A DNA stretch of 64,000 nt from Macrocybe gigantea (taxonomy: Eukaryota > Basidiomycota > Agaricomycetes > Agaricales > Callistosporiaceae). The position numbers were made by a program, and so were the translations under genes. Where the stretch lies: positions 29,285 through 93,284 of the forward strand of contig SJRY01000216.1 in the NCBI GenBank assembly GCA_011319805.1, written 5' to 3'. This document shows, piece after piece, positions 22,975-33,726 of the stretch (its first letter is position 1; every line of letters starts with the position of its first letter). The notes under the pieces were generated by a model. That model ran no database searches, was not told where the DNA came from, and saw only the letters and a program-made list of their open reading frames with translations.

Positions 22975-23394
22975 GCGTTCTCGCGAAAAACCTTAGTCCA
23001 GCTGTCCCCACCCAGTATTGGTCTCCCAGGCGGTCGCGGCACGCGGGGCCCATGTATGAATGAGCTCTTCATTATAGGCGCGAATGTGGTGGAGTGTGGT
23101 AGCGAGGAGTTTAAGTCGCCGGTTTTCTGTGCGAAGCATTTCCATTGCTTCGCGAAGCGCGATACGTTCAGCTGCAGTGGGGCCGGTCCCATCAGGGGTT
23201 CTCCCGGTCCAGAGGTGCGTGCGGACGGTCATAACATAGCGCATATATGCGCCGAGTGTGATGGCGAGGGGGTCCATGTAGTCGCTAGCATTGAGAATCC
23301 TTGCCAGATTCTCGAGGTCGCTTGGGCGGTTGGGGGTAGGTGCGCGGCTGCCCTCGCTGCTGTCGATGCTGATGGGGGTTGGTGGTCATGAAGT

Positions 23395-26300
23395 GCGATT
23401 TTTGGTCTTCTTCCCTCTTGTCGTGATCCTTTTATCCTGGTTCGCAGTCTTCTTTAGGAAGTGGTCTAGAGCTTGCTGCGCATTCCCTAGCTCCTTCTCT
23501 TTGATCCATGTGTTCTCTTCATGTCCGTATCCTTTCCATTTGACCAGGAATAGTGTCCCCTCCCTTGTTTCTTCCTTTTTAGGATCTCTTCTATCTCGTA
23601 CTCTTCTTCATCATTTATGATTTCAGGGGGTGGTGGTGATGGTCGCTCTTGTATCTTGAAACGGGGTCCTTTGTAAGGCGTGAGCAGTGTTTCATTGAAC
23701 ACGGGGTGTATCAGCTGCCATGATGCTGGGAGTTCCAGGCGATATGCCGAGGCTCCTTTCTTTTCAACCACCTTGAACGGTCCGTATCGAGTGCCGATAA
23801 CTTCTTTGATGGTCGATTGACTGTGATATTGGTGGCTTCTAGCCATACTCTATCTCCTTTCTTGTATTCACGGGCAGGTTTTCGTCTCGCATCGTAATTG
23901 TCTTTGGCTCGTGTTTGTGCATATTGCAGCGCGGCATTTGCTTCCTTTCGTATTTGGCTCATTCTTTTGACGAAGTCTTTTGCTGCGGGGTTATTCCCTT
24001 CTGTCGTCTGTGGCTCTCCCTTCCAGGGGTGCATTCCATAGTTGAGGTAGAATGGTGTTCCTTCGTTCCCTGGTGTGCTTTGTCATTGTATTGGTACTCT
24101 GCAATTGCTATCCATTCTGCCCAATCGTCCTGTAGGTTGTTTGTGAAGCTTCTGAGGAAGGCTTCCGTTTCTTGGTGGGATCGCTCCGCCTGTCCATCTG
24201 TCTGTGGGTGATAGGCCGTTGATAGGTTTTGCTTTGTTCCGAGTAATTTTAGAAGTGCTGTCATGAATCGTGCTGCGAACTGGGGTCCTCGATCACTGAT
24301 GATCTTTCGTGGAATTCCATGAAGCCGCCACACGTTGTCTCGGTATAGTCGTGCAGACCTTCTGCTGTGAGTTCGGTCTTTGTGGGAACTAGGTGGATCA
24401 TCTTGGTCAGGCGGTCTGTGACTGCGGCGATGGCGTTAAAGCCGTTCGAGCTGGGTAGCGGTCCTATGAGATCTACTCCGATATCTTCCCATGGTTGTTG
24501 TGGGACTTCGTGCGGGTGCAGGGGTGCGTGTTTCTTTTGTCGGATGATTTTGTTTCGCTGACATGTTTCGCATCCATTGACATACTTCTTGATGTCTGTC
24601 AGCATTGATGGCCACCAATAGGTGCGGCTTATGAGCTCGTGCATGCGGTATTGCCCTGGGTGTCCTCCGATGGGTGTGTCGTGGTGTTCAAACATGATGT
24701 TTTCCTTCAGTTTGTTGTCTGGAGGAACATAGATTTTCCCTCCTACATATACGATGTGGTCGTCTTCTGTGAACCAGTGTGGTTTTTCCTTCAGTCCTGT
24801 TGTTACGATTGTCTCCCTTCGTGTGCATTGTTGAATTTGTTCTATCCTTGAGGATTCGATCATCGTGATTCCTCTTGTTTGTATTGTTTCGTTATTTTCT
24901 GCTTCTTCTTTCTGTGGGTGTTCGTCCTCGAACATCATAAATTCGAAGTCTCATTCATTATTCTCTTCCAGATGTCGAATGAATGCTGCTTCTTTGATCA
25001 TTTGTATGTCGTCCTTCTCTGCTAGGTTTTCTTCATATCCTGCCATTCGTGACAGGACATCCATTTTCCATTCGCCTTTCCTGGTACGTGTCGTAGTTCG
25101 TAGTCGTATTCCTGTAATTTCAGGTACCAGCCAATCTGTCTCGAATTGAGTCGCTGCGGCTTCCGGAAGTATGATAGGTTCTTGTGATCCGTCAATATTT
25201 CGAACTTCTCTCGAGCTTCGAGGAGGTATTGTCTCCATGTCTTTAGTGCGACCATTATCGCAAGAAGTTCCTTGTCGTAGATTTCGTAGTTTTGTTCCGC
25301 TGGGGTCATGCATCTTGAAATGAATGCGATCGGATGCCATAGTCCTTTCTGCTGTTGTGATAGTACCGCTCCAATGGCATATCCTGAGGCGTCCGTTTCG
25401 ACTCGGAATTTTCCTTCTGTCTGTGGTAGTGCTAGAATGGGTGCTGAGGTTATATGTCGGATCAGTTCTTTGAAAGCGCCTTGTTGCTTGTCTGTCCACT
25501 GGAATGTTTTGTTTCCAGTCAACTCCATCAGGGGTTTAGCGACCTTTGCATATCCCTTGATGAATCGTCGGTAAAAGTTCGTGAATCCCAAGAACTTTTG
25601 TAGTTCTTTCTTCGTCTTTGGGGTTGGCCAGGATTGTACGGCTGTGATCTTTTCTGGTTCCATTTCTACCTTCCCTTCTCCTATGATGTATCCTAGTACT
25701 GGGACTTTCGATGATTCCCAGACGCATTTCGGTCCTTTGATGAATAGGTCGTTCTTGTTCAGTATTTCCATGACTTCTATGGTGTTCTTTTGGAGTTCCT
25801 CTCGTGTTCGTCCGATGATTATGATGTCGTCCATATAGATTATGCATGCTCTTCTTCGTATTTGGTCTTGGAAGAGGCTCGCCATCATTCGGCTAAAAGT
25901 GCCTGGTGCGTTGCACTGCCCAAAATACATGACTGTCGGTTCGAAGAGTCCTCTTGCTGTTAGGAAGGCTGCCTTCCATTCGTCCCCTTTCCGAATGCGC
26001 ACGTTATTGTACCCCAGATAATATCGATCTTGCTAAAGTACTTTGCTCCTTGTAGTACGTCGAGGAGCTCGCTGATGCGTGGTAGTGGAAACTTGTCCTT
26101 GACCATATATTTGTTTATTTCCCGGTAGTCTTGGATGAGTCGCTTGCTTCCATCCTTCTTATTGCGAAAGAAGCAGGGTGCTGCGTAAGGTGATTTCGAT
26201 GGGCGTATTTTTCCTGTTCGTAATCCTTCTTCGATGAAGGCATCTAGTTCCTCTAGCTCTTTCTGTGTCATCGGGTAGACCTTGCTCGGTATCGTTTTGG

Positions 26301-26830
26301 GTGCATCCTTCGTTAAGTTTATTTCATGGTCCCATTCTTTGTGGTCTGGTAAGCGATCAAAGTTCTTCTCCTTGAAGAGGTGTTTGAATCTGATCAGATA
26401 TGGGGGTATCTGGGTTCCTGTCTTGTCGCTGGCTGTGGTTTTCGCTGGTTCAGCCACCTTCTGTATCTTGATCGTCTGGTGGTTTATTTTGCATGTTTTG
26501 GGGCATCTGTCGAAGACAATCTCTCCTGTCCTCCATTTGATTGTTGGGTTGTGGTAGACAAGCCAGTCATGTCCTAGTAGCATGTCGGTTTTTCCGATAT
26601 CGAGTACGATGGCTTCCATATGCTCCTTGTGTCCTTTAATGTCGATGTGGACCTCCGCTACTCGGTCTGCTGTTTTCTGACGATTGGGTGATCCGTCTGC
26701 ATTTATGATGGGAATTTTCTTGATTCGTCGTGTCTTTAGTCCGTTTTTGCTACTATCGCGGTGTTGATGCAGGTCCTATCCGCTCCGCTATCAACTTCTG
26801 GTGTTATCATTGTGATTCCTTTTCAGGTTC
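23395..26830 (-). CDS. pol: Pol polyprotein with chromodomain
   Basis: Domains in order on the minus strand: aspartic protease (VDSGADRTCI, then TDMLLGHDWL, about 26800-26560); reverse transcriptase (LIQDYREINKYMVKDKFPLP, KYFSKIDI, catalytic IYMDDIIII, FLGFTNFYRRFIKGY); RNase H (RVETDASGYAIGAVL, EIYDKELLAIM, EILTDHKNLSYF); integrase with HHCC finger (HPGQYRMHELISRTYWW ... CETCQRNK), D (VDLIGPLP), D (ISDRGPQF) and YHPQTDGQAERSHQE; then a chromodomain (EEYEIEEILKRK ... FLVKWKGYGHEENTW). Single-base losses near 26741, 26013 and 25064, one in the integrase near 24340 and one in the chromodomain near 23575 break the frame. Each lies in or near a short run. Confidence 0.92.
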
Positions 26831-27004
26831 GTATCCTCGCTGGTACTGCGAGCTCTTTCCTCTTTGGTGGTTTGTCCCCTTGGATGGTTTTTCTTGGTGC
26901 TTCAGATCGCTTGGCAGGAATGGTGTATTTCAGAGTATGGGATGATCTACATCCGGTATCGAAGCGAGTCTGTTTCAGTTGTATGGGTCACGATTTAGCA
27001 CCTC

Positions 27005-28740
27005 CTAGTCGGACCCTTCGGCAAAACCCTCTTTGTCAGAGCTTTCTTCATCCTTATCTTCTTCGTCCTCTCCTTCTTCTTCTTTCACTTCTCTGACCCG
27101 GGATTTTCCTTTCTTCTTCTTCTTGCAGTTTCGTGCATAGTGTCCCTTTAAGCCACAGTTGAAACATGTGACATTTGCTGCTCCTTTTCGTGGTTCCGGG
27201 CAGTTTCGTGAAATGTGTCCTGGTTTATTGCAGTTGAAGCAGTTGTTGCTTCGTACTTTGTCGACTTCCATGGCCTGTCCTGCTCCTCGGCTTGGATTTC
27301 CGGCCTTGCGCTGATTGCTTGTGAATTCTCCTCTCATCACATTTCTGTGTTCATCGATGTTTCGTCCAATTGCTTGAACTGTCTTGATATATTCATCTCC
27401 ATCTGTTGGAAGTGTGGAGATTGAGTGTACGGCTTCTGCTGTCCTTCGGTTTAAGCTCTTCTCGAGTAGGAAACGAGGGGCTGTTCCTGTCATTCCTGCT
27501 TTCCCTGCGAGGTCTACGAATTCATCCAGAAATTCGTCGATGGGTCGGTTTCCCTGTCTGATGTTGAATAGTTTGCTTCCTGCTTGTGATGGCGACATGA
27601 CGTTGCTGAATCGTGTCTCTATCTCGGTTATGAAGTCGGCCCATGTGCTTTGGTTGGTAGTGGTGTCGATCTTCTTTGATGCCCAGTGGGCTCCGGGTCC
27701 GTCGGTCATTCTAGACAGGACCGCTCCAATCTTCTGTGTATCCATGAGGTCCCCATATGCGGTTATGTAGAGTTTCATCTTTCTCCACCAAATATCGAAG
27801 GATGTTCGATCTCCTGTAAAGGATTTCGGGTCGGCGATGATTCCCTTGTATTCTGTCGTCATCCTTTGGGGGTTTTCTTCGTCGTTCTCTTGGTCTTGGT
27901 CTTCCTGTTCCTGGATCTGTTGTTCTTGGGTCTGCTGTGCTTGTACTTGGCCTTGCTGTTCTTGGAGCTGTTTCTGTCTTCGCTCCTCTCTCTGTTCTTT
28001 CCAGTAGTCTAGGTCGACTCCTGCGATCCTACAAGCTTGTTCAAAATCGGCCCACTCTGCGGCGCTCGGTCCGGTTGTCTTTGGTAATCCTTTTCGCTCC
28101 CTCCACCGATAATATTCGTCCCAGTCGCTGTTGCTTACTTTCGCCACGGTGGTGCGATTCTCTCCTTATGCAGTGCTTCGGCGGATTGGTCCTCTGAAGG
28201 GATTCGGCGGTTTCGTTCCTGTGTGTCCTTGACTCTGGTGTCGTTCTCGTTGGTTCTGTCGTATGCTCTGTGCGTCGTGCCCTCTCTGTATCAGTATGTC
28301 TTCCTCCTGTGTTCGGCGATTATAGTTCTCGATCTGTTGTCACCTAAAATCTCGGGCTTGTGTTCGTTCTTCTCTCGTTTTCTTGCGGATGGGTTCGTCC
28401 TCTTCTTCGGCAAGAAGATTCTGGTCTGACCACAGCTCTTCTGGGCTTATCCTGTATTCTCCTTCTAGGAAGAGTTCTGCAATGAGTTGTGCTGCTCCTT
28501 CGCTGAGGATCTCAGTGGGCTCGTCTGTGGTGGTGAAGGCAAACTCTCTCAGAAATGCCTGTTCTTCGTCGTCGCTACTTGGTGTAGGCATGCGCTCTCT
28601 CTTTCGTTTGTTTGGATTGCTAGTGTCTCTGCGGATGGCATGGACTGCAATGTTTGGTCTACTTCTCTGAGCCAAGTGCTCTCGTCGCTTGTGCTAGTGC
28701 TCGCTGGGTCGGCGACCGCTTGTCGTCGAATGTTGATCAA
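27005..28740 (-). CDS. gag: Gag polyprotein of the chromovirus
   Basis: The main frame 28147-27005 (380 codons) contains a Gln-rich coiled segment and a retrotransposon Gag capsid region (FDIWWRKMKLYITAYGD ... WADFITEIETRFS ... IDEFLDEFVDLAGKAG). Two CCHC zinc knuckles follow, CFNCNKPGHISRNC and CFNCGLKGHYARNC, then a Lys-rich and an acidic tail. Upstream minus frames (28740-28340, then 28330-28150) carry a Ser/acidic-rich leader beginning MINIRRQAVADPASTSTSD. They are probably the true N-terminus, separated only by small frame changes. Gag would form the virus-like particle. Confidence 0.85.
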
Positions 28741-28793
28741 GTCTTTGATAAAGCGTGACGTGGTGTGTGTGTGAGTCTGAGCGAGTCTCGACG

Positions 28794-28804
28794 AGGCTTA
28801 ATAT
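28794..28804 (-). promoter_or_regulatory. Primer-binding site, self-priming type
   Basis: Two bases inside the 5' LTR the minus strand reads ATATTAAGCCT. It is complementary over 11 bases to the inferred 5' end of the element's own transcript, and no TGG typical of a tRNA 3' end follows the LTR. This matches the Tf1/sushi self-priming mechanism known from fission yeast. The complementarity is seen; the mechanism is inference. Confidence 0.6.
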
Positions 28805-28806
28805 CT

Positions 28807-29121
28807 TGTTAGGCTAGACGAATCTCAGAAGGACTCGGGCAGACTAAGTGCGAGAGTGGTCTTGAGATGATGGCAAAAGGAATATTAAGCCTAGCGCTAC
28901 TGGTACATCTGGGAGTCCTTATATACATTACAGTACTCGAGCACGGACCATGGGCTGCGCAATGCTGTGGACTGCGGATGAGTAAGACTGGAAAGAGATG
29001 ACTCAGGATGACTAGGAAAGTGGGATAACTCGATGGCTGCGCGCTGCGCAGTATGATGGGGGAGATAAGGGATGTGGGAAAGATAAGAAAATGAATAGTC
29101 CTTTGGGCGGCGTCTGTAACA
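28807..29121 (-). repeat. 5' LTR of the chromovirus
   Basis: 315 bp. Read on the minus strand it starts TGTTACAG and ends CCTAACA. It holds the TATA box and the inferred transcript start. Confidence 0.95.
28882..28925 (-). promoter_or_regulatory. LTR core promoter and self-primer sequence
   Basis: The TATA box TATATAAGG (28925-28917, minus) lies 33 bp upstream of AGGCTTAATAT (28892-28882, minus). This 11-mer is exactly complementary to the primer-binding site next to the LTR. That spacing fits transcription beginning at the A of AGGCTTAATAT, as needed if the first 11 nucleotides of the RNA serve as primer. Confidence 0.65.
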
Positions 29122-29757
29122 AAGATGGTGCTTTGACTCAACAGTCTGCTGGTATGTCCGTCACTCTTCTCTCTTTCCATCTATTCACGTGTTCTATAGT
29201 GTTCAAACGTACTATTGATGAAGACAGCGATGAAGCTGTTGTCATTGTCAACATGCCAACCAAACCACTCTGGCACCCCCATCGAAAACTAGCTGGTTGC
29301 CCCTCGCAACACACAGGTTATTCCAGCAATGGATCTGTTGCAGCAACTGGGTCAGATGTCGCACGCAGCTCTGGCTTGTATAAGCGCCGCGCTTTAGATG
29401 TGATTTCACCTCCACCATTGCTTGTCTTACGTGGTTCATAAGCTTTTCAAAATTTATTCATTCTTCGAATCGCATGTTTGTTAGATGTCATTCGACCTCC
29501 AACTCCGACCACCAATGAGCCGACTGGCATCTCGTCAGCTTTTCTAGATGTCTACCTGGATCTCGACAGCAAAAAAGGCATACCACTCACTACCTATACC
29601 GACCTCTTCCGCCTGTGCTGGGGCTGTAACCATGTCATGACCCACAGGTACTATATTCATTATAGCTGTGATTTGACAAATGCATAATACCATACAAACT
29701 TCACATCAAAATGTATGTGTCTACACGAATATGAAGCATCTTGTGCAGCATTTGCCA

Positions 29758-30403
29758 TTACAAAACACCATAAGACTTTCTGCGCCTTTGTTTTGGCTTG
29801 GGTGAGGGTGGAAGCAACCTTTTTGATGGAGGGGCATAGTGACGAGTTCGCAGTTGAAGAGGTGTTGATGGTCGTGGGTTAGTGGTGAGATCGTGATCAG
29901 AAAACACTGCTCCCATTTGAATCCGAGAGAGGGGGTTGACTTGGGAATGCAGAGACTCGATTACAGAGGAAAACTCATCGAGGGTGTTCTTGAATGCCAT
30001 GTCACAATGTGAATCTTGCAATTTTATGTCTTCCATGAGGTTCGAAATGCTGTGTAGGATGGGTAGGACTTTGCAGATATCCTGTGTGAGCCGCGAATTG
30101 ACTTGGAGTGCAATAGCTTGTTGATTTTCCTGCAGGAGACATTAAGCAATTTACAACCATTATGAGCTCCGAGTCCAAAATGCTTACAGCATTCGAGGAT
30201 GGATTATTCTCCAACTCATACTTGTTCAACTCTTCTTCATTGCTTTCACTCATGGTGTCATCATCCACACTTGCTTCCACCAACTTAGGTGAGAGCAGTG
30301 TCTTGTGACCTACAATGCTTTGGAAAATGGTATCATTGTTCATCGCACCATTGAGTTCACCTGGTGGAGCGATAGACATTTGCTGGTGAGTCGGCATTGT
30401 CAC
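29758..30403 (-). pseudogene. C-terminal part of the MULE transposase or a separate small ORF
   Basis: Minus-strand exons directly below the SWIM finger: a frame starting MTMPTHQQMSIAPPGEL with an acidic middle (DDDTMSESNEEELNKYE), then MEDIKLQDSHCDMAFKNTLD ending in a basic tail (PPSPKPKQRRRKSYGVL). The basic tail may be a nuclear-localisation signal. No known domain is seen, and linkage to the catalytic part is inferred from order and strand. Confidence 0.35.
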
Positions 30404-30419
30404 AGGTCATTCTCGTGAT

Positions 30420-33400
30420 GGCCCATTAACTCGGTTCAAATTAGGGTCATAGGTCGTGATGCATTGTGAGAAATATGGCCCATACCACACCTGAAGAGTG
30501 TCGAGAATCTTTGCTGCTTCGTCAAGTGTGGATGGGAAGTAGAATGAATTTGTGACTGATTGCGAGTTAGCCTGGCCTGAGATGTATGTCTTCAGCGCTC
30601 ACAGATGCTTGCAAGCATGACCATTTGTCTGCCAGTCATGACATGTGCACGTCCCAGGGCCAGAAGGATGAATTGTCAGCCAGTATCGTAAATGATCAGG
30701 TTCGGCAACATTTGCTGAGGTCGCCGCACATGTTGCCCAAATCTTGTAACAACGAAAAGATGGGATCAGAATGAGTCGTTTCTCTGCCAGTATTCCCTTC
30801 GCTTTGGTGTCACAGAGTTTGTCAGATGGGTACCATGTGAGTTTAGGCCTGTCTGAGGTGGCAGACACAGTCTGGCCCTTTTCAGTACTATTGATGTTGC
30901 GAAGAGGTTCACCCCCTGACATGTGTTTGAAGTGTTTATTGATCCAGTAATTATATTGATTGCACATATGCCGTTGTGTGAAAATCTCCAGAATGATTTT
31001 AATGACAAGATGATGAATGAAGACATCAAATCATAGGCGGTTACCAGAGCATTGCCATTGTGGGATGTACTTCCGTTTCAATACACAGTTGAATGATTCA
31101 AGGTGATTGGTGGTTGGAATGACACCACTGACAGGTTTTCCGAGATGAATTGTGGCACGTTCATGGCCAAACTGTGACCACAATGACCACAATGACAGAT
31201 CGAGCCATGTAGTCATGATGTATTGAAGGTATAATAGTCCTGCATTCGCATTCTTCCTGGCGGATCCAGTGGGCTTTGTTGCAATAATGTCTTCGAATGC
31301 TTTGCGTTCAGCAGAGATGAGGTGCAGAGCTTCGGAATGTTCAGTGGTTTCCAGAAGTCTAGATAGATATCATTAAGAAGGGAATAACTGGAGTAGCTGA
31401 CAAGAATCATAATTACCTGTCCTCGAGACCATGTAACCGACTCACAACGTGATCCTTCCAGAACGATGCTTGTTCATTGGTGGTCTCCTTTGTAGAGAGG
31501 AGCTGCTTACGCTTATTCGTTCAGCATTGTCAGATGTGGAATTTGCAAAGAAGGAGCAATATATTGGGCCAAACTCGCAAGAGTGCACCCCACTCCTTGG
31601 TATCAGTGTCTGTGATTGCGACAGCAGGTTCAAACGCACTGCGTTTTTTATCCTCAAGATGCTGCTTCCACTGTGAGAGGAGTTCCATCAATATCTCGGT
31701 ATTATAACCTGCATGTGTCACCCATGTTCCAGTTGGGGCTGAAAAAAGAAACAATGCAAGCGGCACGCCATGTCCTTCTGGATCAACCCCCAATGCGATG
31801 AATAAAAGGAGGCGTGTTGTGCAAACACCAAACGTCCCATCTAAAATTATTTGTTGCTTCGCCCCATAGATCCAGGCTGCTTTGTCCATTTCTGGTGTGG
31901 AGATACAAACCTTGAGCCGTTCGTTCTTCTCTGCATGGTGAGAATAGTAGAATATCGCTGCATGAAGGTCTGGCTTGAAGGAAGGGTGTTCTGGATTCAA
32001 CCAGTTATCAAGGTTGTATTCCGGTGCTTGGGACACGTCAATTCCCATTCAGCGGTTGTATTTTCGATACAGTGCTGGAAAATCAGTTGGCAGAAGCTCG
32101 TAATGATAGTTGGCAGTTTGGGGATCGAAATGCTCTTGGTCTCTATATGCCCTTCACGAGGACATCTCCGTGTTTCGCATCTGAACAGCTGCAATACTGG
32201 AATCCATTTCAGTATATATTTAAATAACGATATGTTAGAATTCAAACACCTTGCCCCAGCTAGTAACTGTTCAATTGCGACTTCTGACACATGATTGTGA
32301 AGGGGTATAGCAGGTAGCCGCTTCATAAGTATGGTCACACACTCCTTGGCATGATCAAGAACTCCAACAAGTCATTTGACATGGCCAGTGTCCTCGATGT
32401 ATGTGATATCGGCATGCGCCAGGCATTCGCAGAAGTCATATGGGGCATGACGGCTCCATGCATTTTTTTTAGGACTATGAGCGGAGCCTTTTTCGAGCTG
32501 AGCCAGATGCTGCATTTTCTGAGCATCGGTATCATAGCCGCATACACTTGAATCAACAATTTAGTACAAGCATGAACCACAAGACAGATATTCACTGTAC
32601 CATTGAACTAAGATATGATGAACCTTGCCTTCCTTAGTGGAATATGTCGTTTTCCAACTAATGCTCCATTTGCTTTCGAGTTGCTGTCATGACATTGGGT
32701 CTAAACCATGGAGTGCAAGCAGATCTGAGGCGCAAGACTGGCTTGCATCATTGATAGCAAAGCTTAACTGTGTTACTTGCGAGCCCTCTTCATATATAGC
32801 CATGACCTTGCTTTTTTGTGCAGCATTCATGCATAACTTGTCAAGGTGCACCTAATGAATAAACGGTGTGTAAGACAAGTGAAATTTTGTATACAGTGCA
32901 CGGAAATACCTTGACATCATCTCACGCATTTCCCCAGGTCAACGACTCTGACAGTATATCTGGAATTGTTAATCGACCTTCCAACGGATCATTTGGTTCA
33001 GGATTCATTAGAAACGATATCAATGTTTTGCACGGAGTAGGGTATATGGCGGCAATATAGGCAATACAACTTGGAAGGGCTCGTTGACCTCCTCGCTTTT
33101 GACCACTCCCTGCTACATCCCTCTACGGACCATGTCTTAAAAGTGAAGTCTGACTGCACGTCAATAAATTGGCATGATACTGAGAATCATAGAAGAACAC
33201 ACCATACACTAATTGTAAAATTGGTCCATTGAGGTGGACCATCGAGTTCCGCACATGTCATGCCAATCTGGGCAATGATAAGGTCAATTGGAGAGTCGCA
33301 GCATCTGAAAAAGTCAACAAGAAAGCACGACACACCTCAGCCAGATATTCCCCTAGAGTCAATGTATTTGAAGATTCTTGAGGTACTGTCGAACGATGAA

Positions 33401-33420
33401 CGAGGTCATTTCTCGTGAGC
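30420..33420 (-). pseudogene. MULE transposase (catalytic core plus SWIM finger)
   Basis: Minus-strand exons begin near 33420 (TLTLGEYLAE; then SPIDLIIAQIGMTCAELDG after a short intron). The MULE catalytic domain lies at 32048-31530: IILDGTFGVC with the first Asp, LLLFIALGVDPEGHGVPLA, AITDTDTKEWGALLRVWPN with the second Asp, and LLCKFHI. The region ends with a SWIM zinc finger, CTCHDWQTNGHACKH (about 30640-30600), and a tail reading FPSTLDEAAKILDTLQVWY. Several intervening exons show frame breaks, so I call it a probable pseudogene, though base-level errors may contribute. It would cut and join the element's ends. Confidence 0.7.
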
Positions 33421-33478
33421 TGGAATGGAACAAAAACACTCCAAAGTATCAGCCCCGAAGGCTTGATGGGCTGAAATG

Positions 33479-33726
33479 GATTCTCAGTGTCAGTTTTTAC
33501 AATGACAGTTGTCAGCGGATAGATACAAACAGGACACGGCGGGCAATTTCACTCCAAAAGGAATATACCGTTTCTAGCAGGAGGCGCGATCCAGAGAAGC
33601 AGCGGAAAGATTGAGATGACGATGAGAAGGGGGCGGAACAGTGAGCACTTGACAGGACTTGTCAAAAGTGCCAGCGAAGCAAGGTCTCCCATGGTTGAAG
33701 ACGACGTCATCTTTTGGGCCAACTTG
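33479..33726 (-). repeat. Right terminal inverted repeat of the MULE
   Basis: Inverted partner of 21757-21994. Each arm contains the same short open frame ending APPARNGIFLLE, which reflects the repeat and is not a separate gene. Confidence 0.85.

Larger units (their letters stand above)
22641..29121 (-). mobile_element. Ty3/gypsy LTR retrotransposon (chromovirus)
   Basis: 6,481 bp with 315-bp LTRs at both ends (TG...CA; four differences seen, about 98.7 percent identical). It is flanked by the perfect 5-bp duplication AAGAT (22636-22640 and 29122-29126). On the minus strand the order is LTR, primer site, gag with two zinc knuckles, protease, reverse transcriptase, RNase H, integrase, chromodomain, polypurine tract, LTR. 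The chromodomain makes it a chromovirus. The young LTRs indicate recent insertion. Most frame breaks in pol are single homopolymer losses, so the element could be intact in reality. Confidence 0.95.
22092..29687 (+). pseudogene. MULE companion gene, split by the retrotransposon
   Basis: Starts MYPSDGLNPGSDLQA at 22092. It continues through several short exons (KLIPAASCGNILSKIPQT; FKIKNGLFAGAFTA; FSELYASFDKKG; DMMPIKCGDAK) to 22640. The chromovirus is inserted inside the AAG GAT codons. Across the insertion the frame resumes as DGALTQQSAG, then FKRTIDEDSDEAVVIVNMP, GYSSNGSVAATGSD and IRPPTPTTNEPTG, and ends after FLDVYLDLDSKKGIPLT ... YYIHYSCDLTNA at 29687. I do not recognise a domain. Its place just inside the MULE end, divergent from the transposase, suggests a transposon-encoded accessory protein. 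Confidence 0.5.
21757..33726. mobile_element. MULE (Mutator-like) transposon interrupted by a retrotransposon
   Basis: Long terminal inverted repeats (21757-21994 and 33479-33726) bound 12.0 kb. Removing the 6.49 kb nested chromovirus and its target duplication leaves about 5.5 kb, a normal MULE size. It encodes a minus-strand transposase with MULE catalytic and SWIM zinc-finger motifs and a plus-strand companion gene. No flanking target duplication of 9-11 bp could be identified, because homology between the arms fades gradually at the outer edge. Confidence 0.75.

Noticed and set aside
23915..24211. Plus-strand frames across the integrase region
   Set aside because: Antisense shadows of pol; all retroviral motifs are on the minus strand.
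27686..28012. Plus-strand hydrophobic frame within the retrotransposon
   Set aside because: It is the antisense of the Gln-rich gag segment; the Leu/Val richness follows from reversed CAG codons.
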